64,000 nt of DNA from Adiantum capillus-veneris (GCA_014529385.2 CM043966.1:103055087-103119086), one strand, 5' to 3'. Shown: positions 12,401 through 24,059, counted from the stretch's first letter. Notes: generated from the letters alone by a model not told the origin. Numbers and translations: made by a program.

Positions 12401-12995
12401 GATGATGACCATCGAATTGAGCTCCTATCAGGAAGCTCACCGCCTAACAAGCCTCCTTATCGAGTTTCCCAAGAACAAGAGGAGATTATGAGGCAAGTAC
12501 AAGGATTGGTAGACAAAGGGATGGTGAGGCCTAGCTCCTCTCCCTTTTGTTCTCCAATCATTTTAGTGCAAAAGAAAGATGGTACATACCACATGTGTGT
12601 GGACTATCATGCACTAAACCATATCACTATCAAAAACAGATTTCCCATACCTCGGGTAGAAGATATGTTTGATAAGCTACAAGGCTCTACCTACTTCAGT
12701 AGGATTGACCTTAAAAGTGGCTATCATCAAATAAAGATAGTGGAGGAAGATATCCTAAAGACTGTGTTTCGTACAACGTTTGGTCTTTATGAATATCTAG
12801 TCATGCCTTTTGGTTTGACCAATGTACCTGCCACATTCAATCGTTTGATGGAGAAATATTTAGACCCTACCGCAAGCTCACTGGAGTTTTCTTTGATGAT
12901 ATCATCATCTAATCCAAGTCCTTCAAGAGATTCAATACTTAGGTCATATTATCTCTCAAGATGGTATCTGTATGGATCCATCAAAGTTAGGTAAT
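12401..12995 (+). pseudogene. Gypsy-B reverse transcriptase, first part
   Basis: The reading frame contains [50 protein letters not shown] and [19 protein letters not shown], which are RT fingers and palm motifs. The catalytic FFDDII stretch near 12891 lies in another frame after a frameshift. The sequence then jumps almost directly to a GHIISQDG-like motif, so part of the palm and thumb is deleted. It stops at MDPSK, where the 2.69 kb insertion begins; the rest resumes at 15693. Confidence 0.87.
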
Positions 12996-13000
12996 AATAG
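12996..13000. repeat. Target site duplication of nested insert, left (AATAG)
   Basis: AATAG here is repeated at 15688-15692. The uninterrupted homolog in Gypsy-A has a single related site (AATAAAAGG), which supports duplication on insertion. Confidence 0.7.
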
Positions 13001-13259
13001 TGAGGCGGTCCGGGGCGGGCAACAAGAAGAGCAACCTCTAGACACCCTTCAAGGCTCCCGTGCTGCTCAATGGGGCTGAGGCACAACACAACACAAACCA
13101 AAACAACAAACCCACAGCCAAATCCCAACTACACAAGGGGCACCACCTAGTTTAAGAGCGAACTAGGACGCAAAAGAGGAGAATCGTTAGATCAACCCAC
13201 AAACAAGCAAGGAATTTACACTAACCCTAACACCAATGGAACACTCTCACACACTAAAA

Positions 13260-13319
<60 letters not shown>

Positions 13320-15687
13320 TGCTCGGGCTGCTTTGAAACGTATCGGCAATGATCAAGCAAACACAACTATATATTTAAGAAAGAGAGAGAAAGGGGGAGG
13401 GGGTGCTTGTTGCATTAATACCTTCTTACAAATCTGTCACGACAAATCAAAGTGAGATTAGTATTTGTTAGACATAGCTTGCGTAAATTTCACCACAACA
13501 CATCACAAGAAAAGCCACCCCAATCACTGTCTTAAGGCCAGGGGAGTCCTCTCCACCCTGTCGCCCTCTTACAGTATGTGGGATTTATGGCTAGATTGAT
13601 GACAACACCAGAGACAAGCTATCATGAACTTAACAAAAAACACGAAGACACTTACGCATCATTGTTGTCCATTACTTCACGTTGGAAGGGAGACAAAGTA
13701 TCCAAGCTTAGTCCAAATCCACCCTCCTTGATTCAGCGAATGTTGGGCTTACACTAGTAGGAGAAATGATAGATTTCCTACTCTCAATTGAATGATCACT
13801 CTCTCTCTTACAATGGCATAGAGTTCCCTTGCTAATCCCCTATTACAACACATGCACATGCATAAGACAATGAGCTTCCACTCAAGAGCTCCTTCTAAAG
13901 AGGTTGAGCTTGGCTTCTCAAGCTATAGCATAGTGCTCTTGCTTATGGCTCCTCCCTTTTTGTGCTAGCTACACCCTCCTTTTATAGCAATTTTGAAGGC
14001 TAGGGTTACTCCTTTAACCATGGTTGGGTTAGATTTTCAGCAATTTATCTAATTTCTTTTGCTTGGAATTATCAAGAAGTTGGTGGGGAAAGAGAGAGGA
14101 GAGAAATGGAGGTGATAGGACTTTTCATAGTGGGTTAGTGTTAGTAGAGTTAGTATTAATTTACAAATGGAATTGGATATTTACAATGGGAGTATCCATG
14201 TAGGATACAAATAAGGAAGAAAAACTCTTAAGAGGTAAGAAAAGGTGGATTTCTTACAAGGTTGATGCTCCAAGTGTCTTGAGTAGGGCAAATTTTGACG
14301 CTTGTTGACGGTCCACTAGCTTTGACGATACATTTTTTCTCCACTCTTGACCTTCCTTGAGAGACAAGGTAATTGAAGCTGAGTAATCAACCACCATGAT
14401 GCTGTCTTTTAAGAGAAGAGGCTGAATTTGTGGGTTTTTTTATAGATATGGGTAATTTGGAGGAGGAAAAATGAGACTAGGTGGTCAATTTTGGAATGGA
14501 ATTGTGTGTGGGAGGTATGAGTTCACCATGGTTTCTCTTATTCTTCAAGGTTGAGGAGAAGGTGAGTAGGGTGCAGAGAGGAGTGGTGAGAGAGGTGGGG
14601 ATGATGAGTGGAGAAGTGTGTGTGAAAGAGGAAAATGATAAAGTGGAAGAGAGAGTGTGGCTGCATAGCATGGGAAAACTGGGGTCCACTAATAAAATCA
14701 TAGCTCAGTAGCTCAAAAAAATATGAAAAAATTTGAGGCAAAAGTTCAGCCCACGAGCTATAACTTTTGTTTGTATCACCTTTTCAAATTCGGAGAGCAA
14801 GTGAACTTTAAAAATTCAACAAAATCGATCGTTTTTTTCCACTGCACAAGGTCCTTGTGGGGTCCTTCTTTGGATGATTCTTTTGAATACCTCCAAGAGT
14901 GAGCCCTCCATAGTGCATGTATGCATGCCACCTACCCTTGACCTTATTTGGCAGGTTTATAATTGAAGATATTGTTGAGATTGTGATATAAGTGAATAGT
15001 ACAACTAAGAAAATCAAATATTGAGGGGTCTAAAAAATATGTACATGTCAAATATAAATAATATAAGTGGAAAAAATATAAAGGGGTCAAAAGAAATCTC
15101 TCTCATTATGAGGCTACCATAAAAAGATAAATATTTTTGGTGTTCTAATTTTTTAGAAAAAAACAAAATAGATGTAGGAAGGAAAAAATCACAATAGTGA
15201 AAAAATATACACATAAATAAAAGTAGTTTTTTTGGATTTTTGTTGGGGTGGAGTTACACCAAATATAAGAGAAGCTTACATGAAAATATTTCTATATGGA
15301 ATAAAGAGTATGAAAAATGGTAAGAAAAATTGTGGTAATGGTGAGGCAATGTACAGAGCATAAATAACACACACTTAGGTAGAAATATTTAAATAAATAT
15401 CAAAATAATTATGAAAAAATATTTTATTTAGGCCCTATATACAAAGAAATATTTTCATACGCATGGGCCATAATATACTTATTTTTTATTTTATTTTTTT
15501 ATTTTTTTGGCTCAACTAGCCCAATGACTAGCTAATTGAGGGTTTTTTAAGAAGATATGGGAAAAGTCCCGTGACTCACGTACGCCTATGTACAGTGAAA
15601 TGGTAGGGATAGCCACAGTGTTTGGGTGATTTTGGTAGGGTGAGGTAACTCACTGTGGCAATTACAAAGAGCCGAAAAACGGCTATC
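13001..15687. mobile_element. Unclassified 2.69 kb non-coding insertion in Gypsy-B RT
   Basis: This block separates RT codons that are adjacent in Gypsy-A and is flanked by AATAG on both sides. It begins TGAGGCGGTCCGGG and ends CGGCTATC. If the duplication is read as four bases (ATAG), the ends become TG and CA as in an LTR element, but I see no repeated ends. Just inside the right edge are a GCCGAAAAACGGC hairpin (15671-15683) and GCCACAGTG/CACTGTGGC arms. No protein domain is recognisable. It holds (GA)n at 13263-13316 and AT-rich sequence at 15000-15540. It might be a non-autonomous LTR element or a decayed DNA transposon. Confidence 0.6.
13263..13316. repeat. (GA)n microsatellite
   Basis: About 27 uninterrupted GA units lie inside the nested insertion. 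Confidence 0.95.
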
Positions 15688-15692
15688 AATAG
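15688..15692. repeat. Target site duplication of nested insert, right (AATAG)
   Basis: This is the second copy of AATAG, directly before the resumed Gypsy-B RT sequence. Confidence 0.7.
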
Positions 15693-16470
15693 CATGGCCT
15701 AATCCAAGGAATCTACATGAGCTAAGAAGCTTTATTGGTATGTGTGCATACTATAGACGCTTCATAGCAAAAAATTCTCAAATAGCAGGACCATGACATG
15801 ACTTAACAAAGAAGAACGTTAAGTATTCATGGACTGCTAAGGAGCAAAAAGATTTTGACAAGCTCAAAGAGAAGCTTACCTCTCAACTAGTCCTCATGCT
15901 TTCGGATCTTTCAAAGCCATTTGAGGTCCAATGTGATGCTTGTGGTGATTGCCTTGGAGCAGTCTTGCTTCAAGAAGGGCATGCCATAGCATATGAGAGC
16001 CGAAGGCTCAATACGGATGAACAGGTCTTGGGCATTTATGAGAAAGATCTTTTAGTTTTTCTACATGCCCTAGACACATGGAAGCACTATTTATTGTAGA
16101 TTCCATTCCTTTTACAAAGAGACCATCAAAATCTCAAGTACTTCATGACGCAAACAAAGCTTTCCGACAAGCAAATGAGGTGGGAAAATTTTCTTTTGCA
16201 ATTTAATTTTTATATTGCTCACATTGCTGGTAAGCACAATCAAGTGGCCGATGCACTGTCACGACAACCAAAAGTCAATGCCGTGTCTATAGCAAATCAC
16301 AATGATCTATCTTCCATGATAGATGAGTATGCTATTGACCCTGACTTCAAAGATGTAATGTCAGCCCTTGCTTTGGGGAAGAAAGGGGAAGAAAGGGGAA
16401 CCATTCACCTTACAGGATGGTTATCTTCTCCATGGAAAAAGGCTATGTGTTACCCATTCCCTTCGTGAGA
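15693..16470 (+). pseudogene. Gypsy-B RT end and RNase H
   Basis: The sequence resumes with HELRSFIGMCAYYRRFIA (about 15711-15765), followed by the RT/RNase H connection and RNase H with KPFEVQCDACGDCLGAVLLQ (15896-16099) and HIAGKHNQVADALSRQPK (16145-16300). An in-frame stop at about 16097 separates two halves of RNase H, and another stop lies near 15790. A short duplication of GAAGAAAGGGG near 16378-16400 shifts the frame. RNase H would degrade the RNA template during cDNA synthesis. Confidence 0.87.
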
Positions 16471-17343
16471 AACCCATGTATGAATCCCATGCTCCTCCCT
16501 ATGCGGGGCCTAGAGGCATTCAACCTACTCTTCGAGGAGTAGAGACATACTTCTATTGGCCTACCATGAAAGTGGAAATACAAGAGTATGTTTCAAAATG
16601 TGTGGTATGCCAAAAGATTAAGTATGATAGAGCAAAGAAACCTGGATTACTCCAGCCATTGCCAATCCCTAATTCACAATGGGAGAGTATATCCATGGAT
16701 TATCCAAGTCTATCCATGGGAATACGGAAATACGGACAATAGTCGACAGGTTTAGCAATCAAGCATACTTTATTCCTGTCAAAAAGATTATTAAGGCACA
16801 CCAAATGGCAACCATCTTCATATCTCAGATTTTCAAACACCATGGATTACCAACATCCATCGTGTCAGATAGAGATCCTAGAATGACCAGTAATTTTTGG
16901 AAAGGTCTCTTTAAAAATCTAGGTACAAGATGAATTTCACTTCAGCCTACCACCCACAAACGGATGGCCAAAGTGAGACAGCCAATCTTATGATACTCGA
17001 TCTACTAAAGACTTCTGTCACAGAAGTAGATCAACGATCACAATGGGAGAAGTACTTACCCCTTGTAGAGTATGCGTACAATAATATTGTCCATACTACT
17101 ACAGGAAAAGCACCTTTTGGAATCATAGAGGGAGGACCTAAAAGTCCCTTGCTACTTAAAGTACATGGGAAGATCTTCGTTGCTGATGAGTATAGCCGTG
17201 ACCTACAAGAATCTTTGCAAAAAATTAAAGAGGCTATATCCATCTCTCCACAAAGGCAAAAAGCTGCTGCTTACAAGCACAGAAGGGCCTTAACGTTCAA
17301 AGAAATGATTGGGTCTTACTTAAGTTTCCCAAGGCTCAATTGA
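16400..17343 (+). pseudogene. Gypsy-B integrase
   Basis: Three overlapping frames give the zinc-binding N-terminus with YWPTMKVEIQEYVSKCVVCQ (16368-16742), the core with SIVSDRDPRMTSNFWKGLF (16679-16933), and the catalytic-Glu stretch YHPQTDGQSETANL (16930-17343). The second zinc-binding His of the HHCC motif reads Pro in AGPRG. Frameshifts near 16720 and 16931 break the protein. Integrase would insert the cDNA; the C-terminal part leads into the chromodomain. Confidence 0.87.
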
Positions 17344-17408
17344 GGCAAACGACGAGCAAAATCCTTCGGGCCATCAAAAGTATTATACTAAATTAGCAAA
17401 AAGATACT

Positions 17409-17768
17409 ATGGTCCACAATGCTTTTTACGTGAGCCTACTTAAGCCCTACAAAGGAGAGCCACCAATAGAACCAATTATTGAAGACCCTCCAGAAATCGA
17501 AGACCAAGAAGAGGTGCTACAACCCGAAGCTATCCTTTGGCATGAAGAGAAGGTACTACGGCATGGTAAGATTATCCGATGGTATATTATTAAGTTCAAA
17601 AATTATGCATTTGAAGATGCTAGATGTATGAAAGGAATGCAGCTTAAGGATAGTATGAACCTTGTCAATGCTTACAAATGTTACACTAGAGTAAGCAAAT
17701 GTAAATGCTTTCTAATTGGACAATGTTTTTGTCTTATAAGACTAATCCTCTTTTGTGCACAAATTTAA
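17409..17768 (+). pseudogene. Gypsy-B integrase C-terminus with chromodomain-like module
   Basis: The frame reads NAFYVSLLKPYKGEPPIEP, the usual end of Gypsy integrase. An acidic linker follows, then EKVLRHGKIIRWYIIKFKNY with FEDARCM, which resembles the beta strands and helix of a retrotransposon chromodomain. In chromoviruses this domain helps steer integration. A stop and a small deletion separate it from the integrase frame upstream. The 280 bp from 17769 to 18046 are untranslated and end in the polypurine tract. Confidence 0.78.
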
Positions 17769-18046
17769 ATAGTATGCATGCTTAGAATCGTGTTTGTGAT
17801 GACGATGTCACTCAAACACCAAGTAGAATTTGTCACTCTAATGTGGGAGTATGATATGGACTAAAGAGCAGACATGCTTGCGGCATCTATGTCTCCCAAG
17901 CACCAAATGGACTAGTCATCCATTCTGGAATGATGTTTTTGGGTGAAAAGGGATCCTTTACCCGCTAAGAAACGTAGACTAATGACTAAGACTTTATCTC
18001 TTCTACCTCACAGTTGAGGACGACTATGATTTCAAGAGAGAGGTAA

Positions 18047-19482
18047 TGTCATAAAATTTACTATTTAACCAACCCAATGATTTTCTCATATTAAACTGAT
18101 CATTTAATGTGGGAGAATAAACGAGAAAAAGGGTTAGAATATAGACATGTGCTTATGGATCTACCTCAACACGGGGCCAATGTTAAAAGGGGTCCAGATG
18201 AGAGATGGTATGTTAAAGAGCAATGTTACCTAATGGAGCTTAAATACTGTAGGGTTAGCTACATTAAAGATCTTTAAAAGTTAGTGTTCAAAAGTACTTT
18301 GACCTTAGGCAAGCTAGGGCTGACCTTGAGGTGAGAATACTACCCAAGCATGAGGTGCTTGTTGGCTTGCTAAGTGTTGGTGGGAACCTTACCCAAAATT
18401 CTTGAGGTGTTTCTTACACACTTAAATGACTAAATGTCTTGAAGTATTTAATTCCAAGATAACTCTCAAGAGGCCTCAACGTTTCCATACTTGATTGACT
18501 AAGTCCTTGAAGTATCCAATTCAACCAAATGACTTAATAAGCATAAAAGACACATGTTCAAATGATCCTCCACATGTGGCCCTCATGATGTGCGTGAATG
18601 CTATTGGATAGATTTTAAAGGGGTCCAATGAGAATTTAGATACATAAAAATAAATAATTAAGTTCTTTCTCTCAAAGAGGAAAAAGAGGACACATGTCCA
18701 AATGAAATAATAAAATAATACGAGAGAGAGAGAGAGAGAGAGGTGGACCAAGCATGAGAGGGGGGGTATATTCTCCCACACACACACACACATTCTCTCA
18801 TTGTGTGGAGTGCAAAATGCAAGAGCTCCATCTCCTTCTCCAAGCTTGTTGAGAAATGGAGAGCCTACACCAACACTCTTGGCTAAGAACGCAAATCCAA
18901 CCAACAGCCATGCTTCAATGCTTAAGCTTGCCATTTTTGTCATCTTCATTACTATGCTATTATGCTATGCTAAGCAAGAAGAGTGATGATAAGTGAGAAA
19001 CTATTTCTTTCTCATATGGATGATTCTTCTTCCTCTTTCCTACCCTCATTCCCTGCTAGCTCTCTCCCCTTCAAAGGTGTTTGAGGCCTTAGGACTGAGG
19101 CTTGGGATAGTTAATGATTTTTGCAAAGTTTATGCTAAGCTCGTGATGCATGAAGCTTTCCATCTTCATAGCATCACCAAGGTCACAAGGAATGCAAAGA
19201 TTGTATTGTAACAAGTCTCTCTTGATGGGAGAATCCATAATACAAACGCCTTTTGGAGGGGGGACTGGCTCCAAGTAAATCCGGTCCTCAACTATTGTCA
19301 TGTTCTCTAATACTCTCTCTTTTGCAAAAGTATTGTTCATGCCAAGTTAATTAAGTACTATGTTTATGTTGCTACCATCCATTAAGTTCACCCTCCATGT
19401 TCTCAAAGTAATCTCACAAAATTGCTCACTCTAATTCTCTTAATTCCGCTATTCTCAAAGTTCATAGGCCATTTCTATTACA
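18047..19482 (+). repeat. Gypsy-B 3' LTR (1436 bp)
   Basis: It begins TGTCATAAAATT and ends TCTATTACA. It is a long direct repeat of 9482-10834, with shorter GA and CA arrays and an extra segment near 18290-18400. The differences from the 5' LTR are many, so the insertion is not recent. Confidence 0.87.
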
Positions 19483-20462
19483 TATCCTTACATGTTGAAA
19501 TACGAACTTGACCCCCGGGTAAGTATAAGGTATTTTCCACCTCATCATAAGTATATGTTTTTGGTTCAAGTTTATTTTCGCACAAGTTTGCTTACGCTTT
19601 GCAAGAGGGATGCATAAGCTAGAAGGATTTCATCCAATTTTCTTCTCAGCCATATGACAAGGTCACGTAAGAGCATTGCATTTTGGGAAAGTAGTTTAGG
19701 AACCACTTTGGCAACCTATCACTTTCTCTCTTCACTATTCATTAGGATATCATCATGGTTTCATTCCCTATTGCAACAATTTTACAGACCTATATAGTAG
19801 GGTTTGTTTGGCACATGTTTTTAGTCACACGGTGTGCAACATGGCCTAGGAACTCATGAAGTTCGTTCCCTCTCACTCATGTTTTTGAGTGTTTGCAATT
19901 ACCTCCACACACAAGTAACACAAGTAAATCTCGTACTTGTTAAATGTCACTTTTCCTAACATTGTTTTTTTGAGACATATTCCACATGTGGAGAATATGA
20001 GCCTCTAGGATTGACATTGGCGCCCGTTTCTTAATGATGTGTTGTGATAGAGTCCCTAAGTGCTGGTCAAATTTTTTTGTTAGACCATCAAAATACCAGG
20101 AACAATTTCAGTGGGGCCGGGTAACTTGCCGAAGTTGCAAGTACAGTAAACAACATTGATAGACGGTTGTTTACATACATAGCAAGGCTATGTTTTGTTG
20201 TTGAAAATGTTTCATTGTTAAAACTTAGGTGTGATTGAGTTTTCACATTCTATTATGGTCCAGATTTTGTTGCAAGGCTTTCACGTAAGTACTATGGAAA
20301 GTCTCATCATGAAAATGCAAGTTCGAATAAGTTTGTGTTGAATGCGTGCACGCTAGGTGTTATGGGCTTTAGTATTTAACACAGGTTTAAACACATGTTT
20401 TTTGTTTGGACCAACATACAAATTCATGGACATGATAGCTTTGGAAGCATATTGCACTACAT
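19483..20462. other. Intergenic, no feature recognised
   Basis: This 980 bp of AT-rich sequence shows no coding or repeat that I recognise. It may be the decayed upstream part of the old plus-strand Gypsy that starts to be readable at 20463. Confidence 0.5.
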
Positions 20463-20570
20463 GTGCAATATTTCTATGACATTTATGTGGATCTACCAAC
20501 TACCATACGAGGGGAGAACTTGGTATGGGTGTTTGTAGATAAATGGTTTAAACTATGTAAGTTTATTCCA
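20463..20570 (+). pseudogene. Old plus-strand Gypsy integrase remnant
   Basis: The frame contains YVDLPTTIRGENLVWVFVDK and KFIPI, which matches the integrase stretch MDFIMGLPTTIRGHDSVWVV of Gypsy-C (about 22040-22113) but lies on the opposite strand. It is an older relative into which Gypsy-C inserted; its C-terminal end reappears at 28880-29001. Sequence from 20571 to 20845 is too decayed to read. Confidence 0.7.
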
Positions 20571-20840
20571 ATCTTAGGGGGTTCACCATTCAGTATCACC
20601 CTATATAACGTGTGTTCGTGGGGTATTAAAAAAACTCCTCTTTTAACATGTTTGAATGAATAAAATGACCCCTTACTTTAGGAATTTTTTTAAAACTGAA
20701 TATAAAAACCCCTAATTTTTATGTATCTCTGTTAAATTGCCTAAAATCTTTACATTTTTAAAACCCCCCCTTTTAAACTCATGTTATACATTAACATGAT
20801 TATATAGTGCACCCCCCGAGATTCCAATCAAGCTCTTTGA

Positions 20841-20845
20841 TCCCA
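20841..20845. repeat. Target site duplication, Gypsy-C left (TCCCA)
   Basis: TCCCA is repeated exactly at 28193-28197. Confidence 0.88.
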
Positions 20846-20998
20846 TGTTAGGCAAGGGGAACTAGAACCTAGGAGTCCACCACCCAACCACCCACTATAT
20901 AGTATGGCTCCTAGCCCTTTGCCCTAGTTGGACTCCCTTTCCACACTGCCTAGCCCGGCCTTGCCCTTGTCTAGTTCGGCCTTGCCATTGTCCTGACA
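20846..20998 (-). repeat. Gypsy-C 3' LTR (153 bp)
   Basis: It starts TGTTAGGCAAGGGG and ends GTCCTGACA. It matches 28063-28192 except for about 23 bp of extra CTAGTTCGGCCTTGCC-type repeat and a few substitutions. The adjacent ACTCCCCCCTTA is the complement of the polypurine tract. Confidence 0.9.
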
Positions 20999-21757
20999 TT
21001 ACTCCCCCCTTAAAGAAGAGTTTTCTTCCTCAAAAACAAAAGTGGGGGACTTCTTCTTAAGAACACTAATGTTTTCCCAAGTGGCACCTTCCTCAGGTCG
21101 ATCTTTCCACTTGATTAAGGCTTGTTGACGTACATGATGACATGTACGTAACTCATGATAGTCGAGAATACGTTCAGGTTCATGCGGTAAGGTAGGAGGT
21201 TCAACGAAATCAACCAAAATCTGTTGGTCAATGACATTGTCGTCCCCATGTAACCGCTTATGTAAACGGCTTACATGAAACACCGGATGAATACGAGAAT
21301 GTGTAGGCAATAATTTGTAGGCACGATCACCTACTCGCTTGAGTATTTTGAAAGGCCCACAATATCGGGGAGATAATTTAGGTGTTGGTCCAATTTTCAG
21401 ACTTTCTAAATATTCTGGCACACATAAAAATACTTCCTTCCCTTCCTCGAAGATAACTTGCCGACATTTCTCATCACCATACTTCTTATACCGATCCTGC
21501 GCTTGTCGGACATTCTGACGAGTGAGTTTCCGCATATCCATGTGGTCTTGGAGAAAATCCTTAACCTGTTGGAGCTTTTTGGTTACCAACCCCACCGTAA
21601 CAGGTGACCTAGGTTGAAACCCGTACATGAGCATGAAAGGACTAAATCCAGTTGTGACATGCTTAGCACTATTGTAGGCAAACTCGAGAATAGGTAAGTA
21701 TTCTTCCCAGTCTGACTGTTTTTTGCTGCCGTATGCTCTTAGCATATCCTCTAGCAC
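20999..21757 (-). pseudogene. Gypsy-C integrase C-terminus and chromodomain
   Basis: A 252-codon minus-strand frame begins just past the catalytic-Glu region with MLEDMLRAYGSKKQSDWEEY and contains FAYNSAKHVTTGFSPFMLMY, then KLSPRYCGPFKILKRVGDRA (GPY/F module) and HPVFHVSRLHK. It ends with a chromodomain: RQQALIKWKDRPEEGATWEN and a short tail. The frame is open and ends in a stop next to the polypurine tract, so this is the best preserved part of the element. The GPY/F plus chromodomain order identifies a chromovirus. It would bind chromatin and assist integration if the upstream half were intact. Confidence 0.9.
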
Positions 21758-22113
21758 ATGGTTAACTCGTCCAGTCTGACTGTTTTTTGCTGACGTATGC
21801 TCTCAGCATATCCTCTAAGCACATGGTTAACTCGTTTTGGATGATCGGCTGTACTGAGGTTTAGTTGTGTACCCAATCGTTTGAAGACAACCCTCCAAAA
21901 ATGACTGTTAAACTTGGGATCACGATCACTGAGGATGTTACTTGGCAAACCATACAACTTGTATAGATTGTCCATAAATAACTTGGCTAGTTTTGGTGTC
22001 TTAACCGTTGATTTGGTTGGAATAAACTTCCATAGTTTAATCAACCGGTCTACGACCACCCACACCGAGTCATGACCTCGTATAGTGGTTGGTAAACCCA
22101 TAATAAAGTCCAT
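21751..22113 (-). pseudogene. Gypsy-C integrase catalytic core, Glu segment lost
   Basis: The frame contains MDFIMGLPTTIRGHDSVWVV, KLYGLPSNILSDRDPKFNSH and STADHP. Directly after this it reads KRVNHV where the family has a QTDGQTE-type stretch. Six codons carrying the third catalytic residue therefore appear deleted. A 64 bp tandem duplication (21708-21771 and 21772-21836) then throws the frame off. The first two catalytic Asp residues are present. The copy cannot encode an active integrase. Confidence 0.85.
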
Positions 22114-22119
22114 AGAGAT

Positions 22120-22640
22120 ACTTTCTCATTTTCCATTAGGAATCTCCAAAGGATGTAAAAGTCCTCCTGCTTTCAGGCGCTCTGCTTTGTTAACTTGACA
22201 TTTTTGGCAATGCAAGACATAAGCTTGAACAAAGCCATGTATACCTGGTTAGTTAAACTATCGTCGTACGAGAGCATAAGTATTTCTAATACCCGGGTGC
22301 CCTGTACTTGGACTATCATGACATTCATAAAGAATTTGGCGCCGAATGTCCGTGTCCGTCGATACACAAACTCTCCCCTTATGGAGTAGGTACCCATTGT
22401 CGATGGTGAAATGCTTCCATCACTGTAGTTCATCACTCGATAGAGGAGAACTAGGTGTGGAGGTTAACATTACACTACCATCATTGGAGTGAGAAGGATC
22501 CCTCATTTGTACATGGCTCCACACTTTGGAATATGCTCATATTTGCCTTTGAGAGAATCCAAAAATTCACTACGAAGTTCCGTGAACAAGAGATAATTGA
22601 TCTCCGGCATACGATGATCCGAGCCTATCACAAATTTTTT
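22120..22640 (-). pseudogene. Gypsy-C integrase zinc finger and linker
   Basis: Mixed minus-strand frames give the segment after RNase H, with DSGTGHPGIR-like and CHQCQ-like pieces around 22180-22330 and a preceding SDGSISPS region at 22380-22436. Several frameshifts make this hard to read. At about 22620-22640 the similarity stops where a non-coding insertion begins. Confidence 0.65.
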
Positions 22641-23910
22641 ATTTACTATATTTTTTTGGTTTTCCTTGCTTCTAGAGATTTACAATAAAAGAAAGAGTGA
22701 GAACAACCTCTTGGAAAAATTCAAAAAATGACTGGATGGGAATTTTTCCTTGACTAGTTCACCGGAGGTGAAAGGTAGTACCTAGTGGTAAAGGGAAGGG
22801 AAAATATGTAAATGTGAAAAGAAAAGATATGATGTGTTTGTGGAGCCATGCACCCATGATTCAAGGGTCATGAGGGGTTCATATCATCATGGCTTTGGAG
22901 CCATATGATGATTCAAACAGATGGGACCCAGGTAGAAGACTTGGTGAAGGAAGGAAACAGACACATGATTTTGTTGGATTTTTTAAAAATACGTCCACTC
23001 CGATCCAAGAAAAGTTGTCTTCATCAAAGTTGTAGTTTATGAGCTGGAGATTCTGACCATTTTTTAAAATAATTTTTGCAACTACGGTCTAGGAAATATG
23101 GCAAAAATGGTGGACGCCAGTTTTTCCAACTGTGGTGGAGACCACCCTCTCTACCTTTACACACACACCCTTCCTTTTCCACATTGAGCCCTTCTCTAAA
23201 AATCAGCCATTAGTCTCCTCACCCTCCCCTCCTTTCTCCTCTCTCTCAAGCTTATAAAACCATCACAAATTCCTCTTCTAATCACCTCTCAAATCATGCT
23301 TAATCTTGTTGTAATTCATAAGTTGTCATTCAACCCCTTCCTATTATTACCAGATATGCATTGATTTTATGTAGATTCTTTACATTTTAAAATAAGGAAG
23401 CTCTTGGACTCAAGCTATGGAGGAAGGAGTGAAGACAACACAAGTGATGATGGAGCCAATTAGTTGCAAATTGGTCAACAAATCACTTGGAAGGAGCTTC
23501 TTCATTGGTGGAATGTCCCTTATCAAGCTTCATTTGTACAAATTGCACTTGGATCTTAACCTCACTCCTAATCACTCTCTTGCCTATATAAAGAGCCCCC
23601 CCCCTTTGTAATTTCAAGTCTCCCCCAGCCTCATTGAGTCTTTGTATCACTCATCATGAGCCCATAAAGCTCATTCATTCACTCTATTCTTTCACATTCT
23701 AGAGTGCAAATTGTTTTATGCTAGTAACCCCCCCTCTTCTCACTTATGTTAATTAAGAGAGATCTTTTATGTGTGTGTGAGAGTGCTTGATGTGATTTTG
23801 GCTAAATCTTGAATTGTTGTTTAGTAATCTACATGCTGTTGGTGTTGGGAGTGCTTGAAGTTATCCATTCCTTGTACACACATTGAGGTTAATGCTTCAT
23901 TCATAGTGAT

Positions 23911-23986
<76 letters not shown>

Positions 23987-24010
23987 GTAGCAGTCCTAGT
24001 CCACGCTTCC
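22640..24010. mobile_element. Non-coding insertion inside Gypsy-C (edges approximate)
   Basis: About 1.4 kb here separates the end of RNase H from the integrase zinc finger and has no Gypsy coding. It contains a TATA-like CCTATATAAAGAG at about 23583-23595, a second CTTATAAAACC at about 23250, and ends near a long (CT)n array. I could not find target duplications or terminal repeats, so its class is unknown. Confidence 0.5.
23912..23982. repeat. (CT)n microsatellite
   Basis: About 35 uninterrupted CT units. The long Ser-Leu frame over it is an artefact. Confidence 0.95.
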
Positions 24011-24059
24011 AAGACTAGGTGGTGCCCTCATCTCATTTCCCTTGTGGCGCAATGGAGTT

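Larger units (their letters stand above)
9482..19482 (+). mobile_element. Gypsy-B: plus-strand LTR retrotransposon with nested insert
   Basis: Ty3/Gypsy chromovirus-type element. In order it has a 5' LTR, tRNA-Met primer site, gag, RT, RNase H, integrase, chromodomain, polypurine tract AAGAGAGAGGTAA and 3' LTR. It is the same family as Gypsy-A. The body is broken by stops and frameshifts, lacks the gag zinc knuckle and protease, and is split at 13001-15687 by a non-coding insertion. The 5 bp flanks are GATCA on the left and TATCC on the right. They do not match fully, so either the duplication has mutated or the ends have been rearranged. Confidence 0.88.

Noticed and set aside
14477-15214. 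Several 66-76 codon frames in the nested insertion
   Set aside because: They are low-complexity, present on both strands and without similarity to known families.
13001-15690. Helitron as an explanation for the insertion
   Set aside because: A hairpin lies near the right edge, but the expected 5' TC and 3' CTRR ends are absent, and a 5 bp duplication is present whereas Helitrons make none.
9477-19487. A perfect target site duplication for Gypsy-B
   Set aside because: GATCA on the left and TATCC on the right agree at only three of five positions.
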